This document shows positions 19,501 to 31,020 of a stretch of DNA of 64,000 bases, piece after piece. Origin of the DNA: Platanthera guangdongensis (taxonomy: Eukaryota; Streptophyta; Magnoliopsida; Asparagales; Orchidaceae); assembly GCA_039583875.1 (NCBI GenBank), contig CM077164.1:69099628-69163627 (forward strand), given 5' to 3'. The notes under the pieces were generated by a model. It saw nothing but the letters and a program-made list of their open reading frames with translations, had not been told where the DNA came from and ran no database searches. Each line of letters begins with the position of its first letter. Position 1 is the first letter of the stretch. The translations under genes and the position numbers were made by a program.

Positions 19501-22040
19501 TGTCACAACCCGCATTTCTTCAACGAGTACATCGTATTAGAGCAAGAGGAGCTACGGGTTATGATGCCACATCATGCAGGGGATAACTACACACGCTCAG
19601 GTAAACCCTTGACGCTCACTTTATGAGTTGAAATCCATCAGTTCAATGCAAGAAAATCGTTTAGTTTAATGGTCGTATCCCTCGGCCTTAGGCATCAAAA
19701 TGCGTGATTGTACGCGGAGGAAATACTTTGTTTACTTTTGACGATCTCCTATATGCAGTCTATCTTTATAATAAGATAAGAAATCATCTTTGTTTACGTT
19801 CTTTAGAAAATACTTCTTCGGTGACCAAAAACATGTTATGCATGTTATCCTAGCATAGGTTTGTTTTATCTTGAAAATATCTAATGCAACCTAGCATAAA
19901 TCCTTCCCAAGAGCAAGTAGACATCATCTTAGCCAAATGAGTCACATTAGCAGTCTAGCATTCATATATATATATCACAAGTAAATAAAACCAACAATGG
20001 GCGCCAACAAGCTGACACGAACCCATTGGGGCGTATATCTGTCTGTACAACAAAGAAAAGAACTAACTCGCTCAGTAAGCTCGGCTAGCTCCAAAGAAAC
20101 TCTACCCAAGCACTAGCCGCTCAACCGGCTACAACCTGCACCTGAGGCATTCAAGAAAGAACACCTCAACAATCATTAAAGATACACAACAGAGTATGAA
20201 GTTCAGAAAATATAATGAAGGGGCTTACCGACCCTGTAGCAATGTTTCATGTAAGTAAACTGAGTGAAAAGAACAAGTGGAAAACAAGTGTAACACTGTC
20301 AATCCAAAGTGTAAAACGCACCAAATGCGTGCCATTCTCCTCAAGCCCTGCTCAACCCGCAGGAGCAAAAAGGCAAAACACATGCCCATTCCATCATCCT
20401 TAGTACAAGAAACAACTATACGAATGAAACATAAGCGGCAGTTAAATGCGAGTCTGCAAGGGTCTTTTGGTGGCAGCCCTAAAGTGGAACGCACCAATAA
20501 AAGCCAGCCCAAATTGGGGCCAAAAAGGTGCGCTACACCACAAATCAAAACCCGGTGGCCACAAAGGCTCAAACCACACTACCCCTTACCGAATCCTCAC
20601 ACAAACGCTCCTGCCATGGTTCACACTTCGCCTCGCAACACTCACCATAAACGAACCCAAGCGCAACACCATAAGCAATTTTCACCATAACCCAAGTACA
20701 CACGGTTCCTTCCTTCATCCTCACTCATGACGATAAATTGCCCATGTGTATGCTAACATGAGTATGCTACCATAATTTCTAATTACTCCTCAAAGGATAT
20801 TGCTAACTAAACCTACAAGTGATTTTAACATGATCATGACATGAACAAGAAAAACTACATGAATCAATTTCGCATAAGAAATAATTGAACATAGGGAAAT
20901 TTGATAACAAGGCGGTAAGCATGTGAGACATGAGGATCAAGAGGATTCATGACTAACCAAAAACAAGAAGAACGTGAAAGAGGAAAATTAGCTAAACTTG
21001 CACAATCAAAGAATAAGAAAACAAGATTGGCAAGGGTGAAGAACACCGCTTGCCTGAACCGAGATGACACCGCGACGACTGCTCCTCTCTTTCCTTCCCT
21101 TGTCTTAGCTTTGCTCCCTTGATGTTCTTTTGGAATGAGGAAGAAGATGAAGAAGAAGGTGAAATGAGGAGGAGAAATCTCTGTTTCGGCCTTATTTCCT
21201 CCAGAACAGAGCTGGACCGTTAGATTCAGAATCAGGGAAATGAACGGCACAAAAAAACTGGAAAAAGTCGACTTTCGGCCCTGTCACGCCCTGTGTCACA
21301 CCCGTGTCACAGGGCGTGTACCTTAAGCACCGCAGAAAGTCAGCAAATCCAAGTTTATCCACACGGTACACAGCCGGGTACACGCCCGTGACGGGTCGGT
21401 CACGCCCGTGAGCTAGGGCGTGTATCCCGTGTCTCGACACCTCGTCGACCAAAAGTGTCGACACTCGACAAAGCTTGACACGCCCGTGTCACAGGCCTGT
21501 GTCCACTCTCTCGACACTCGACACTCGACACTCGACAATCGACACTCGACACAGCGGGACACGGCCCGTGACATGCCCGTGTCACGTGGCGTGTACCCCA
21601 TTCGTCGAGCTCAACTCGACGCAAGAAATTCGTGGAGTCAAGGAGGTCACGCCCCAGGTCACGCCCTGGGTCACGGCCTGACACGCCTGTGTCGCGTGGC
21701 GTGTCACGCACAAAAATGACCATTTATCCCTATTTTGAAAAGTGTTTCTGTGTCGTCCTAGACCATTTTTGCCTTAAGAACTTTTTACCCTTTTTTGCTT
21801 GCTGTACACGCAACCCGTTTTGAGCAACATTACCCGGGCGCGAAAAAGTGCAAGCATTCCCAAAGAGGCCTCACCAAGTCCCCAAATTGGACTTCGGCTT
21901 GTTGGGGAATCGTGCAACTCGGCTACCAAAACAGCCACTCGAAAGACCGCGGGAAAACCATGCTCGACCAACGGTCAAAACCAACATAACGCCCATCAAC
22001 CATATGCACTCATTCAACGAAAAAAATACGGGGCGTTACA
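19501..22040 (-). repeat. Element D 5' LTR
   Basis: 2540 bp, reading TGTAACGCCCCG at the left in element sense (22040) and ending GGGTTGTGACA (19501), with the primer-binding site two bases further. U3 (21270-21715) carries CACG/CGTG repeats. The 3' part includes an AG-rich block and a GTCGCGGTG segment recalling the GTTGCGGT block of the other chromovirus LTRs in this window. No protein-coding signal; the open frames here are chance. Confidence 0.88.
21270..21715. repeat. U3 motif cluster of element D LTR
   Basis: Dense CACGCCCGTG/CACGGGCGTG words, often extended to GACACG..CGTGTC or GTCACG..CGTGAC. Also present are a GTGTCGACAC decamer at about 21454, a short tandem run of CTCGACA at 21508-21556, and TCGTCGAGCTCAACTCGACG at about 21603. 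These are the same words that build the U3 arrays of Sirevirus A and of families E and F. Confidence 0.8.
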
Positions 22041-23880
22041 TGGTACATCCACTTTCCCTCCCACCTATCCAACTATTTTGTTGGATTAGGCACAAACTCC
22101 ACTAATATGCTCCTCAGAGCTTACACCTCAGGCCCTCGGCATTGCACACAGGTTCTCTTCAGAACCCAATCTCAGAACCACAAGGGTTCCAACCTCAGAG
22201 CCCAGTAGAGCTCCTACAGCTCAGTGGTCCAGTCACCACTTACCTCAACCTTATATCTAAGTCTTACAGCTCAGGATCTTCTGCCCTACAACTCCAAGCA
22301 CAAAGCCCTACTCTTAGAGTGCTGCAACACTCCTACAACTCAGTACCTATTAAGGGAACCTACCTAAGTGCCCTTCCAGGTACCTACATCTTAGCCTCCT
22401 CCAAGTCCTACAACTCATTGACATACTTGTCACATACAGCTCGGTGACTCACCAGTCACCTACCTCAGCATTATCACTAAGGCCTACTACTCAGGCTGGG
22501 AGGACAGCCCTACTCTCAGATCCACACATGGATCCTACCTCAGTACCCCAATAAGGCACCTACCTCAGTGACTAATTAGTCACATATAGCTCAAGCCAAA
22601 AGGCCCTTCAACTCAGGTTCAGGTTAACTGATTTCTACAGTAGTTCATATAAGATGAAATAAATTTAAAACAACTAACTTAGAGATAAATCTCAGAGTCT
22701 ACCATGCTGTACTAAGCAGATTTCAGTCCAGCCCACTTGGTGTAGAAGGAATGAGTCTTCTTCTACAACTAACTCCTTTGCTGCACTGGTGAGCAACAAT
22801 CTGCTATTGAAGGTTGATGGCCCTTCACATAGCTATCTTCTTGCTGAATAGATGAATTAGCTGCCTTGTTCTAAAGAGAACTATCTTGTTAAACTTGAAG
22901 AGCTTTAGCTTTCTTTCTTTTCCTTCTGGCTAACTCTGCTGGACTTTTGCTTTCAAGCTTATTGGAGAAGATGAAGTCTAGCCGCCTCTGGTTTTCTTTG
23001 TATGTTCAGTGTTTGTTCTCCGTAACCATAATCCTTTTCTTTTTCCTTTTTATATCTGTTAATTTGAATCAACGACATAATTGAGGAGTGGGCTCAGCCA
23101 AGGACTGGTGAGCGCCACCTCCCTCAAAAACGGACAAACCAGCTTTCGGGGCTACTGCAGCTTTCTCGCAACGGCTTCATGTAATTTGACTTTGTTGACT
23201 TCTTGGTGACATCAACAATGTTCATCCTGGTGCTGCTGTAGCTTTCCCGCAACGACTTGAACCACTTTGACTTGTTGACTTTTGATGATGTCTGCAGAGG
23301 TCATCACATTTTGGACTTAGAAAAATTCTAGAACTTCACTAAGTGTTGAATGATGTTAAGTCACTCAATGCCATCTGTCTTATCTCTCAATGCTTCTAGA
23401 CTTGGTGAATTTTCACCAGCATTGTCTCAGCGGTTCTTTCTTAACTGTCTTAGCGATTTATTCTTTAACAACTGAGTCTATCTTCTGTCTTAGTGCTTCC
23501 TTCTCAACGGTCTCAACGCTTTCTTCTTCTCAACTGAGACTGTCTTCTGTCTAAGCGGTCTCAATACTTTCTTCTTCTCAGCTGAGACTGTCTTTTATCT
23601 TTGTGGTTTCTTCTCAGCAGTTATGCTGAGACATGCCTCTTAGCTATCTCAGCAGTTTTTCCTTAGTCAATTTGTCTAACTTTAGGTCGACAAATGTTGA
23701 ACTGCGTTCAACGATTGGTGGGTTGAGCTCGACAAATTCTGAACCTCAATCTTCTGAATTTAGCTCAATGAGTGGTGAGCTAAGCTCGATGATCTATGAG
23801 TTAAGGTCGTCAAACTGTGAGCTGAGCTTGACGAGCTTAACTCAACATTAAGTGGGATAAGTACAAGAGTTCAGGTTTCA
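22041..23880 (-). mobile_element. Sirevirus-like LTR E1, minus orientation
   Basis: Starts inside the conserved block GGTACATCCACTTTCC found near the 3' end of Sirevirus LTRs, truncated there by element D. It runs through a hairpin array (22151-22583), a TATA-like sequence (minus-strand GATATAAAAA at 23047-23056) and a U3 with GTCTCAGC, GAGCTC and TCGACGA words. No LTR terminus is visible at the right; it meets E2 head to head near 23880, a position uncertain by some tens of bases. No gene is seen. Confidence 0.75.
22151..22583 (-). repeat. Mini-hairpin array of LTR E1
   Basis: A chain of small inverted repeats, including 22151-22166 (GGTTCT/AGAACC), 22175-22189 (GAACC/GGTTC), 22223-22240 (AGTGGT/ACCACT), 22494-22509 (GGCTG/CAGCC) and 22568-22583 (GTGACT/AGTCAC), with linkers reading CTGAGGTAGG in element sense. 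Four stems differ from their E2 counterparts by both members of a base pair. Confidence 0.8.
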
Positions 23881-24040
23881 ACTTTCGTTGAGCTCAGCTT
23901 GAAGTTCGTCGAGCTCAGCTTGTAAATCGTCTAACTCAACACTTGTTAAGCTAAAGCCAGAAAAATCAACAGAGGCAAAAAGCGTTGAGACCACTAAGAA
24001 GATTAAAGTTCGTCGAGCTCAGCCCACAAATCGTCGAACA
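23680..24040. repeat. GAGCTC/TCGACGA motif cluster at the E1-E2 junction
   Basis: Words such as GAGCTCGACGA and their variants occur on both sides of the inversion point, as expected if two U3 regions meet there. The family F array at 541-830 uses the same words. Further out (23400-23660 and 24060-24560) GTCTCAGC/GCTGAGAC repeats continue the U3. Confidence 0.75.
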
Positions 24041-25983
24041 CAGCTAAAGCCAGAAAATCTGTCTAAGGTAAAAGTGTTGAGACCGTTGAGAAGAAGGCGT
24101 TGAGACTACTGAGACAGCCGAGACAGCTGAGAAGATAGCATTGAGACCGCTGAGACTGCTGAGACTATAGAGAAGATAGTATTGAGACCATTGAGACAGT
24201 AGAGACAAAACTGGCTAGATTTCTCTAAGTCCGGAAGCATTAAGTGAAGCAGATTCACTCAACGCTTCTAATAATGCAGGAAGCGCTGAGATAGTTAAGA
24301 GGTAAATAGCTGAGACAAAACTAGCTGGATTTTTTCTAAGTCCAGAAGCATTGAGTGAAGCAGGTTCAATCAACGCTTCTAATGGAGAAGGAAGAACTGC
24401 GATAGTTAAAAGCAAGAAACCGCTGAGACAGTTGTGAAGATACTGCTGAGACAGAAACTTGTCTTGGCTAAGAAGAAGAAAGCACTGAGACAAAGGCATG
24501 TCTCAGCTAATAATGAAAAACTACTGAGACAAAACCACTGAGATAAAGCCAGGAAAATTTCTAAGTCCAAAAGCACTGAGAGCCAAGGCTGATGGCATTG
24601 AGAGTCTTAACATCACTCAACACTTGATGGATTTCTAGAAAATTTTCTAAGTCCATATGTTGATGACCACCGATGATATCATCAAAGTCAAAATTGCAGG
24701 AAGCCATTGCGGGAAAGTTGTCGCAGTGCCGAAAGATGTTTCGTCCCTTTTTGATGGAGATGGTGCTCACCAATCTTTGGTGGGCCCGCATTCTATCGTG
24801 TCGTTGATTCAAATTAATGCATATAAAAAGAAAACTATAAAGGGATTAGGGTTAACGAATACACAAGGATCAAATACAGTAATATAGAAAGAGAAATTGA
24901 AAGAGGCGGCTGGACATTTTCTTCCCATCAAGCTTGGATAAAGTCCAGCCAAGTTAGCCTGAAGGCAAAGAAAGATAGCTGAAGCACTTCAAAGTTCAGC
25001 AAGGGTGTTATCGTCAGAACAGAATAGCTGATTCATCTCTTCATCAAGCTGGTAGTTGCTCATCTGTGTAGCAAAAAGTGTGAGCTGTAGAAGAAGACTG
25101 TTTCCTTCTACAGCAAGTGGGCTAGAATGATATCTAGTCAGTCCAGCAAAGTTGGCTCAGAGTTACTTCTCTGAGTCAGTTATTTTTGTTTTGCTTAAAC
25201 AATCTATATCAACTTCCTATAGGATTCAGTAGATCTGAATCTTTGTGTAGGGCACTTTGTGCCTGAGGTAGGTGACAAATTTGTCACTAAGGTAGGTGCC
25301 CTATTGGGGCACTGAGGTAGGATCCAATTGAGGATCTGAGCTATTGGTCTTAAGTGCCTGAGGTAGGAGTGTGTTGCTCTCTGAGGTTGGATCCAAGTGT
25401 GGATCTCAGGTTGGGTTATCCTCCCAACCTGAGTGTAGGGCCTTGTGCCTGAGGTAGGTGACTGGAGAGTCACTAACCTATCAGTGACAAGTTTATCACT
25501 GAGTTGTAGGATTTGGAGGAGGCTGAGCTATAGGTACCTGAAAGGGTGCTGGCTTGTAGGAGTGCTGCATCACTCTGAGAGTAGGGCTGTGTGCCTGAAG
25601 TTGTAGGGCTGAAGAGCCTGATTGTAAGCCTTAGAAATAAGGCTGAGGTAGGTGATCAGTGGATCACTGAGCTGTGGCAGTCCTGCAGGGCTCTGAGGTT
25701 GGAACCCATGTGGTTCTGAGTTGGATTCTGTGAAGAATCTGTGTGTAAGGTTGAGGGACTGAGGTGTAAGCTCTGAGGTGCATAGTGGATGAGTTTGTGT
25801 CGAGTCCAACAAATTAGTTGGATAGGTGGGAGGGAAAGTGGATGTACCTAATTGGGGAACCACTATAAATCCTTATGTTTGTTGTATGCTTGCTTTTCTT
25901 TGTTATTGCAGGATATAAGGACAAGCTCTAGATAGAACAAGTTGAAAAAACAAAAGATTTTATTAAAGCTCATAGACCTATTC
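23880..25983 (+). mobile_element. Sirevirus-like LTR E2, plus orientation
   Basis: Inverted relative to E1 and collinear with it for about 1.8 kb. It shows U3 words, a TATA box (CATATAAAAAG, 24820-24830), the transcribed part, a hairpin array (25272-25739), and the conserved AAAGTGGATGTACC and GAACCACTATAAATCC blocks. It ends at ACCTATTC, where Sirevirus LTRs normally continue into a C run; gypsy A-LTR inserted there (candidate target duplication TATTC, 25979-25983). No protein-coding signal is seen. Confidence 0.78.
25272..25739 (+). repeat. Mini-hairpin array of LTR E2
   Basis: About 20 consecutive short inverted repeats, including 25272-25287 (GTGACA/TGTCAC, a perfect 16-nt palindrome), 25414-25429 (GGTT/AACC), 25662-25677 (GTGATC/GATCAC) and 25724-25739 (GATTCT/AGAATC), separated by CTGAGGTAGG-like linkers. 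The linkers are nearly constant and the stems are not, which argues for selection on pairing rather than on sequence. Confidence 0.82.
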
Positions 25984-28900
25984 TGTAACGCCTCAAAACT
26001 CGGAAATGATCTGGTAGCGTTTTAAGGCCATTCTGGGGCCTGATGAGTTCACACGGCCTAGGACACGGGCATGTCTATGGCCGAGTCCTGCAACGAGTTT
26101 GACGATTTTTCGGGTGGTCGAAAAAGTGCATTCGACGATCCTTGGAGGTCGGCCACACGACCTGAGATACGGGCGTGTCCAGGGTCATGTCCTGCTCCGT
26201 GTTCGCCGCATTGTGTCAAGTGAGCAACATGCCCTGGGATACGGCTGTGTTCGGGTCAAACACGGGCGTGTCCAGGGCCGTGTCCTTCTCTGTGTTTGAC
26301 ATGTCTGTGTCGACTGATGTATACAGTCTGGGACACGGCGTGTTAGAAGCTGACATGGGTGTGTCAAGCTGTTACACGAGCGTGTCTCATGGCCATGTCC
26401 TGGTCGAGACGCGACAGTTTCCTGTGTCGCTTGGTGATCACGCCTTGCGACACAGGCATTTTAGAGGCTGACACGGGCAAGTTAAGCAGTACACGAGCAT
26501 GTTTGGTCCCCTGTCCTGCTCGGTGTTCGACGATCGTATTCAGATCGTGATACTCGGCCTGTGACATGGGTGTTTCACAAGCCGTGTTCGGCCCAGGAAA
26601 GTGATTTTTGGATACGAATCGTGGCCGTTCATTTCCTTCAAATGGGATACAAGGGTCCAGATTTGACCTTGCTATTATAAGGCCAGGAATAGTGGTGAAA
26701 CCCTCATTTCTCTTAAGGCATTCTCTTTCTAAAATGTTAGAGAGAGGGGAGAGCAAGGAAGAAGGAGAACGAGAAATCCGGCCGTCGGCGGAGCTTCAGA
26801 GCCCCAAATCGCGAGCCGAGTCCAGATTCCGTGGAGGAGAGGCCGTTGCGGTGCCTTTCATCCGGCTAGTTTTCCAATGCACCAAAGCGAACCTCAAGGG
26901 TAATGATTCTCTTATTGGTCATGTTAATTCCTCTTTATTTCTGCATAGGAAACCTGTTCTCTCCAGTATGCGGTGAGTGTGAGGTGTTCCTCTGGGTGGA
27001 TATGAGTAGTCCCCCTAATTTTGCATGTAGAGTCCAAAATCGAAGTACGGACATAGGCATGGTGTGTGAAGCCTACCCGGACAAGTTGGTCTGGATCAGT
27101 GATGTTTCATCATGCATGAATTGCTAGAGAAGACTCCGTGCCGTTGGTTGTTTTCAGGTTTTTCTACATGGTGGATTGCAACAGGGAGTCTTGGGGATTA
27201 ACTCCACGGTGCACCCAGAAATCTGGGCAGAAGCGAATTTCTGCTGTATCAGTGGCCTGGGAGCCAGCCGTGTACATAACTGAGTTATGTATGATTGTAT
27301 GATCGATACTTTGGTACTGGGGGAAACATGGCTGTACTGATGGCTAAATTATCATGGCGAAGTGAGCAACGGGCAGGTGGAACCCTACCCACTCCATTTG
27401 CTTCGGTTAAAGCGACCTAAGGTACATGGGCCTTACCGAAAATTTTGAGTGCGAGTCTAGGCTGCGCCTGAAAGGACTTTAATGCTCACGATGTTTGCCA
27501 TCCTGGGGGCAGTGGTGGAGTTACCGGATGGACCGGCTTCGAACCGACTTCACCGTGTAAGTGCCCTAAGAGCACGGGGTGTGTGGCCGTACGGGCCTAC
27601 ACCTATGGTGAAGTGTGCTTATGTTGTACTTTCACTTTGATGTTTGGCTATGCTACTAAAATGCAGCTAAGGAGAACCGCTGTAACACCCCCATCCGTCA
27701 TATGGCATATAACATAAGGTCCAGCTTGAACCCGATGCCATATACCGCAGACATTCGGAAGGGTTACATAATAATATCCAAACTGTCTAATTAAGACTAC
27801 TCGTCCTACACAGAGCATTCTAGCGGAAGCTTTTAAATAGTTGAAAGAACCCAAAATTTAATCCATAATCATGAATGTCCACATCCACACTATAGGAATG
27901 AAAACCAAATACACTGAAAGGGGGAAACACGACCTTATGGCCTTACAATAGTTCACTTAACAAATAGTGTCTTACATACATCGGCTGGCAGGCCGGCCAC
28001 ACATGACAAAATAAAAACAACTATTCTTTACGGCCTTCGAGGGCCAGCACGGCAACATGGGCTCCAGCCCGCTATTTTGTACTCGGCTCCGCAGCACCTG
28101 CAAGCAACATTCCACCGCACTGTGACAAACAGGAAACGGTCAGCTAAAGCCAACAAAATTATAACGACCCCATCCCTTTCTCGGGACGGCGGTGCTCCTT
28201 CCCTACATATCATTAGCCCAGCTAAACAATTAGGTAAAAACATACTTCACCACAGGTGTAGGCTCGCACGGCCAAACACCCCGTGCACTCAGGGCACATT
28301 AACGGTGAATCCTGACACTTCAGCGTCTTCACCACCACCACCAAGATGGCAACCACGTGAGCAATTAGACTTACTGACCACTGTCTAAGGCTCCCGACTA
28401 TGCCAACGGCCAGTCCCCTTTTCGGGTCTCTCACACCGAACCACATAGGCCAGGTCTAATTCCACTTGCCCGTTGCTCACAACAGCGTAGTTCACCTTAA
28501 GACGTACGCATGGGTCAAGCTTCTCTCGGATCCTGCCCTTTCCAAACAATCACATAACCCAGTTATGTTCAAGGCCGGTTCCCAGACCTCCAAGTTAGCA
28601 GAACAACGGTTCCACTCAGTTTTCCGGGTGCGCCTTAGAGCTAACCTCCAAGGATCCCTGCTGCAATCTACCGCGTAGAAATCTGAAAACCCAAAGCACA
28701 GAGTCTTCTCCGGTAAAACATATCAAATGCAACATCACCGATCCAGACAATATACGTCCGGGTAGGCTTCACACACAATGCCTATGCTCGTACTTCGATT
28801 CCGGACTCTATATGCAACACAAGTGGGACTATTCACATCAACCCCAAGGAATACCACGCACTCACTGCACACTCGCAGGAGCGAGATTCCCTATGCAGAA

Positions 28901-29706
28901 AGGAAGAGCTTCACATGCTCAAGTGGAGAATCATTACCCTTGTAGTAGGCTTTGGCGCCATGGAAAAACTACACGGATAGAAGTCTTCGCAACGATCTTT
29001 CCTCCACGGATCCGCTCTCAGATCTCAAAACAATGCTCCGATGCTCCGCCGGCGGCCGGAATCCTCCTCCTTCTTTCTCCTTGCTCTAACTCCTTGGAAA
29101 GAGAAAGCTTTGGAGAGAAATGAAGGATTCCACTCCCATTCATGGCCTTAATAGAGCAGGAAACCACCTGGGCCGTTGGATTTAAAATAAAGAAATCGAA
29201 CGGCACTGATCCGCTCAAAAATCAACAGACCTGGGCCGAACACGGCTTGGCACACGGCCGTGTCCCAGGCGATGTGCCTCGATCCAGGCACGATCGTCGA
29301 ACATAGAGACTCACACAGGCTCAGACACGCCCGTGTCCCACTCGACACGCCCGTGTCGGGTTCCTCGACACACCCGTGTCCGGGGGCATGTCTCACATAA
29401 CCGCTACGCCAACCGACACGACCCTGCTGAACACGGGTACTGACACGGGTAGGCACACGCCCGTGTAAAATGACACGCCCGTGTCATTAATCTGTATTCC
29501 TTGCCGTGTCCTCCTCGGATGAAAACAGCCAAAACACCAGCCAGACACGGCCTTGGACATGCCCGTGTCCTAGGCCGCGTACCCCTATACATGCACCAAA
29601 ATCCCCTTTTTACGCGACCAACTCAAATATAATTTTCGGGGCATTACAACCGCCACTCCATGTAAGTAGTGGGGATTGCTGGTGCCAGGTGCAAAACCTG
29701 TGTCAC
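25984..29706 (+). mobile_element. Partial gypsy LTR (A-LTR), split by an opposite solo LTR
   Basis: Begins TGTAACGCC at 25984 in the position of a plant chromovirus LTR. It contains a CACGGGCGTG-type array (26045-26590), a TATTATAAGG TATA-like sequence near 26670 and a GTTGCGGT block, and runs to 27680. After the solo LTR it resumes at 29649 and is cut at 29706 by the Athila LTR. No internal region or second LTR of this copy is in the window, though 63271-64000 duplicates 26888-27617. No gene is seen. Confidence 0.75.
27681..29648 (-). mobile_element. Solo LTR, gypsy type, minus orientation
   Basis: 1968 bp from TGTAACACCC (27681, plus-strand reading) to GCATTACA (29648), flanked by the 5-bp duplication ACCGC (27676-27680 and 29649-29653). 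There is no primer-binding site or internal region on either side, so it is a solo LTR left by LTR-LTR recombination. In inverted sense it resembles the A-LTR it sits in (AG-rich block, CCGGACGT region, GTGCCCTGAGTGCACGG), so the pair forms an imperfect inverted repeat. U3 (29230-29585) has CACGCCCGTG words. Confidence 0.9.
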
Positions 29707-29904
29707 TAATAACTCTAATTTTATCAATTTTTTTATATAAATTTTATTTAATAATTAATTAGTTTATAAATATATTTTATGATTTTGTTATCTATTTTCT
29801 TTACTTTCTTATTTTAGGCTCAATATGGGCTGCAAATTTCAATTTGGAGTTAACACGATTGATCAGGAGACAAAGCCCGACAAAGCCAAAAAAATTGGAA
29901 TGTA

Positions 29905-30500
29905 CATGCCCAGGACTTGGGCATGACCACCAGGTCATGGGCGTGACATCCTGGCGTAACCCCGGCGCGTGCTCCAAAGCTCACTGCCACGTCATTTTAA
30001 AATACATGCCCAATGGTCATGGGCATGACCATGCTGACCCGGGCATGTCAGCCAAGCATGACACGCTGATGATGATCCAGAACTCCAATCCATGTCGGAT
30101 TAATGTTACACGCCCTGACACGAGCGTGGCATATTAGTCACGGGCGTGACGTCGAGCTGTGATATCTCGGCGTGACAAATTAATGCAGCTGTTTCAAGCC
30201 CTGTCGGTTTTTTCAAGACACGCCCTTGGTCACAGGCGTGACCATGGGCGTGACCCTTCCAACAACGGCCGGAGTTATTCCCGCCATTTCTATTTCCCGC
30301 TGTCTTCAGCAACCATCAAGACACGCCCTAGGTCACAGGCGTGACCTAGGGCCGTGACCCCCTGTAACCTAGGGGCGTGACCCTCCAATTAAAGATTTTT
30401 GGTGGTTTCACGCCAACATTCCGAAAACTTGAAGACGACGGTTCCGAACCCGACACGCCCTAGGTCACGGTTGTGACCTAGGGGAGTGACCATCCAGCAA
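29905..30500. repeat. GTCACG..CGTGAC array in Athila U3
   Basis: Repeated words built on CACG-GG-CGTG with GTC/GAC flanks, frequently next to CCTAGG. It directly precedes the LTR TATA box at 30508. The chromovirus LTRs in this window use the same core mostly with GAC/GTC flanks. Confidence 0.78.
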
Positions 30501-30507
30501 ACTTGCC

Positions 30508-30513
30508 TATAAA
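30508..30513 (+). promoter_or_regulatory. TATA box of Athila 5' LTR
   Basis: TATAAA within GCCTATAAATTTC, just downstream of the U3 motif array. Likely core promoter. Confidence 0.6.
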
Positions 30514-30999
30514 TTTCAGGCGATTCCAGAAGCTGAGGAGGAGATTTTGGGGAGTTTAGTTCTGTTTTATTTACTGTTTTTCTTGAATTTTAATTTCATA
30601 GTGTAGCTTTTATTTTCAATTCTTTACTTTAATCATGTCTCTCTCCAACCTTTCATGTAATTCTCCCATCATGATGAGTAGCTAATTTTCAATTAGCACT
30701 TGATCATGATGAACTTTGGAATGAAATAAATTTCTTATTTTTGTCTCAAATATTCAAGCATTCTATTTTATGAATTTTGGTTTATATTTGATTTTAACTT
30801 CTTCGAATTCATAAGTTGCAAATTATGTTTATTCAATTTTATAATCATATCCTAGATTTACTGAGAGGTTGTGCATACGAGTACATCACTCAAGGATAAA
30901 GAGAGTTTCATGCACCCCTCGAGAGAGGACGACAGAATTCTTCTGCATTAGAGTCAATTCCATTAGTGAGGTTCTTCCGCATTAAAATCCCTCATCGAG

Positions 31000-31020
31000 T
31001 TTTTGACGTCGTTGCCGGGA
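31000..31020 (+). other. Athila primer-binding site
   Basis: TTTTTGACGTCGTTGCCGGGA, five bases after the LTR, resembles the GGCGCCGTTGCCGGGG-type site of Athila/Tat elements, matched to aspartate tRNA as I recall. The leader 31021-31362 that follows is AT-rich and encodes a serine-rich stretch without ATG. Confidence 0.75.

Larger units (their letters stand above)
1000..22040 (-). mobile_element. Chromovirus (Ty3/gypsy, Tekay-like) element D, split by Sirevirus A
   Basis: Minus-strand chromodomain gypsy element. In element order it shows a 5' LTR (19501-22040), a primer-binding site (19488-19498), a leader with three hairpins, gag (18829 to 17784), an interruption by Sirevirus A (17783-4696), then the last zinc knuckle, protease, RT, RNase H, integrase and chromodomain (4695-1083). 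The 3' LTR is not in the window because family F inserted just before the polypurine tract. The outer 5' LTR edge abuts family E at 22041, so D inserted into an E LTR, with TGGTA (22041-22045) as candidate target duplication. Stops and frameshifts throughout gag and pol show that D is dead. Confidence 0.88.
29707..30994 (+). repeat. Athila 5' LTR
   Basis: 1288 bp, ending AAATCCCTCA just before the primer-binding site. U3 carries GTCACGGGCGTGAC-type words (29905-30500), followed by CCTATAAATTTC (TATAAA at 30508-30513). Partial copies occur at 52650-53046 and 62304-63270. Confidence 0.88.

Noticed and set aside
20215..20730. Overlapping open frames of 94-137 codons within the D LTR
   Set aside because: No domain, no homolog recognised, on both strands at once, and inside an LTR.
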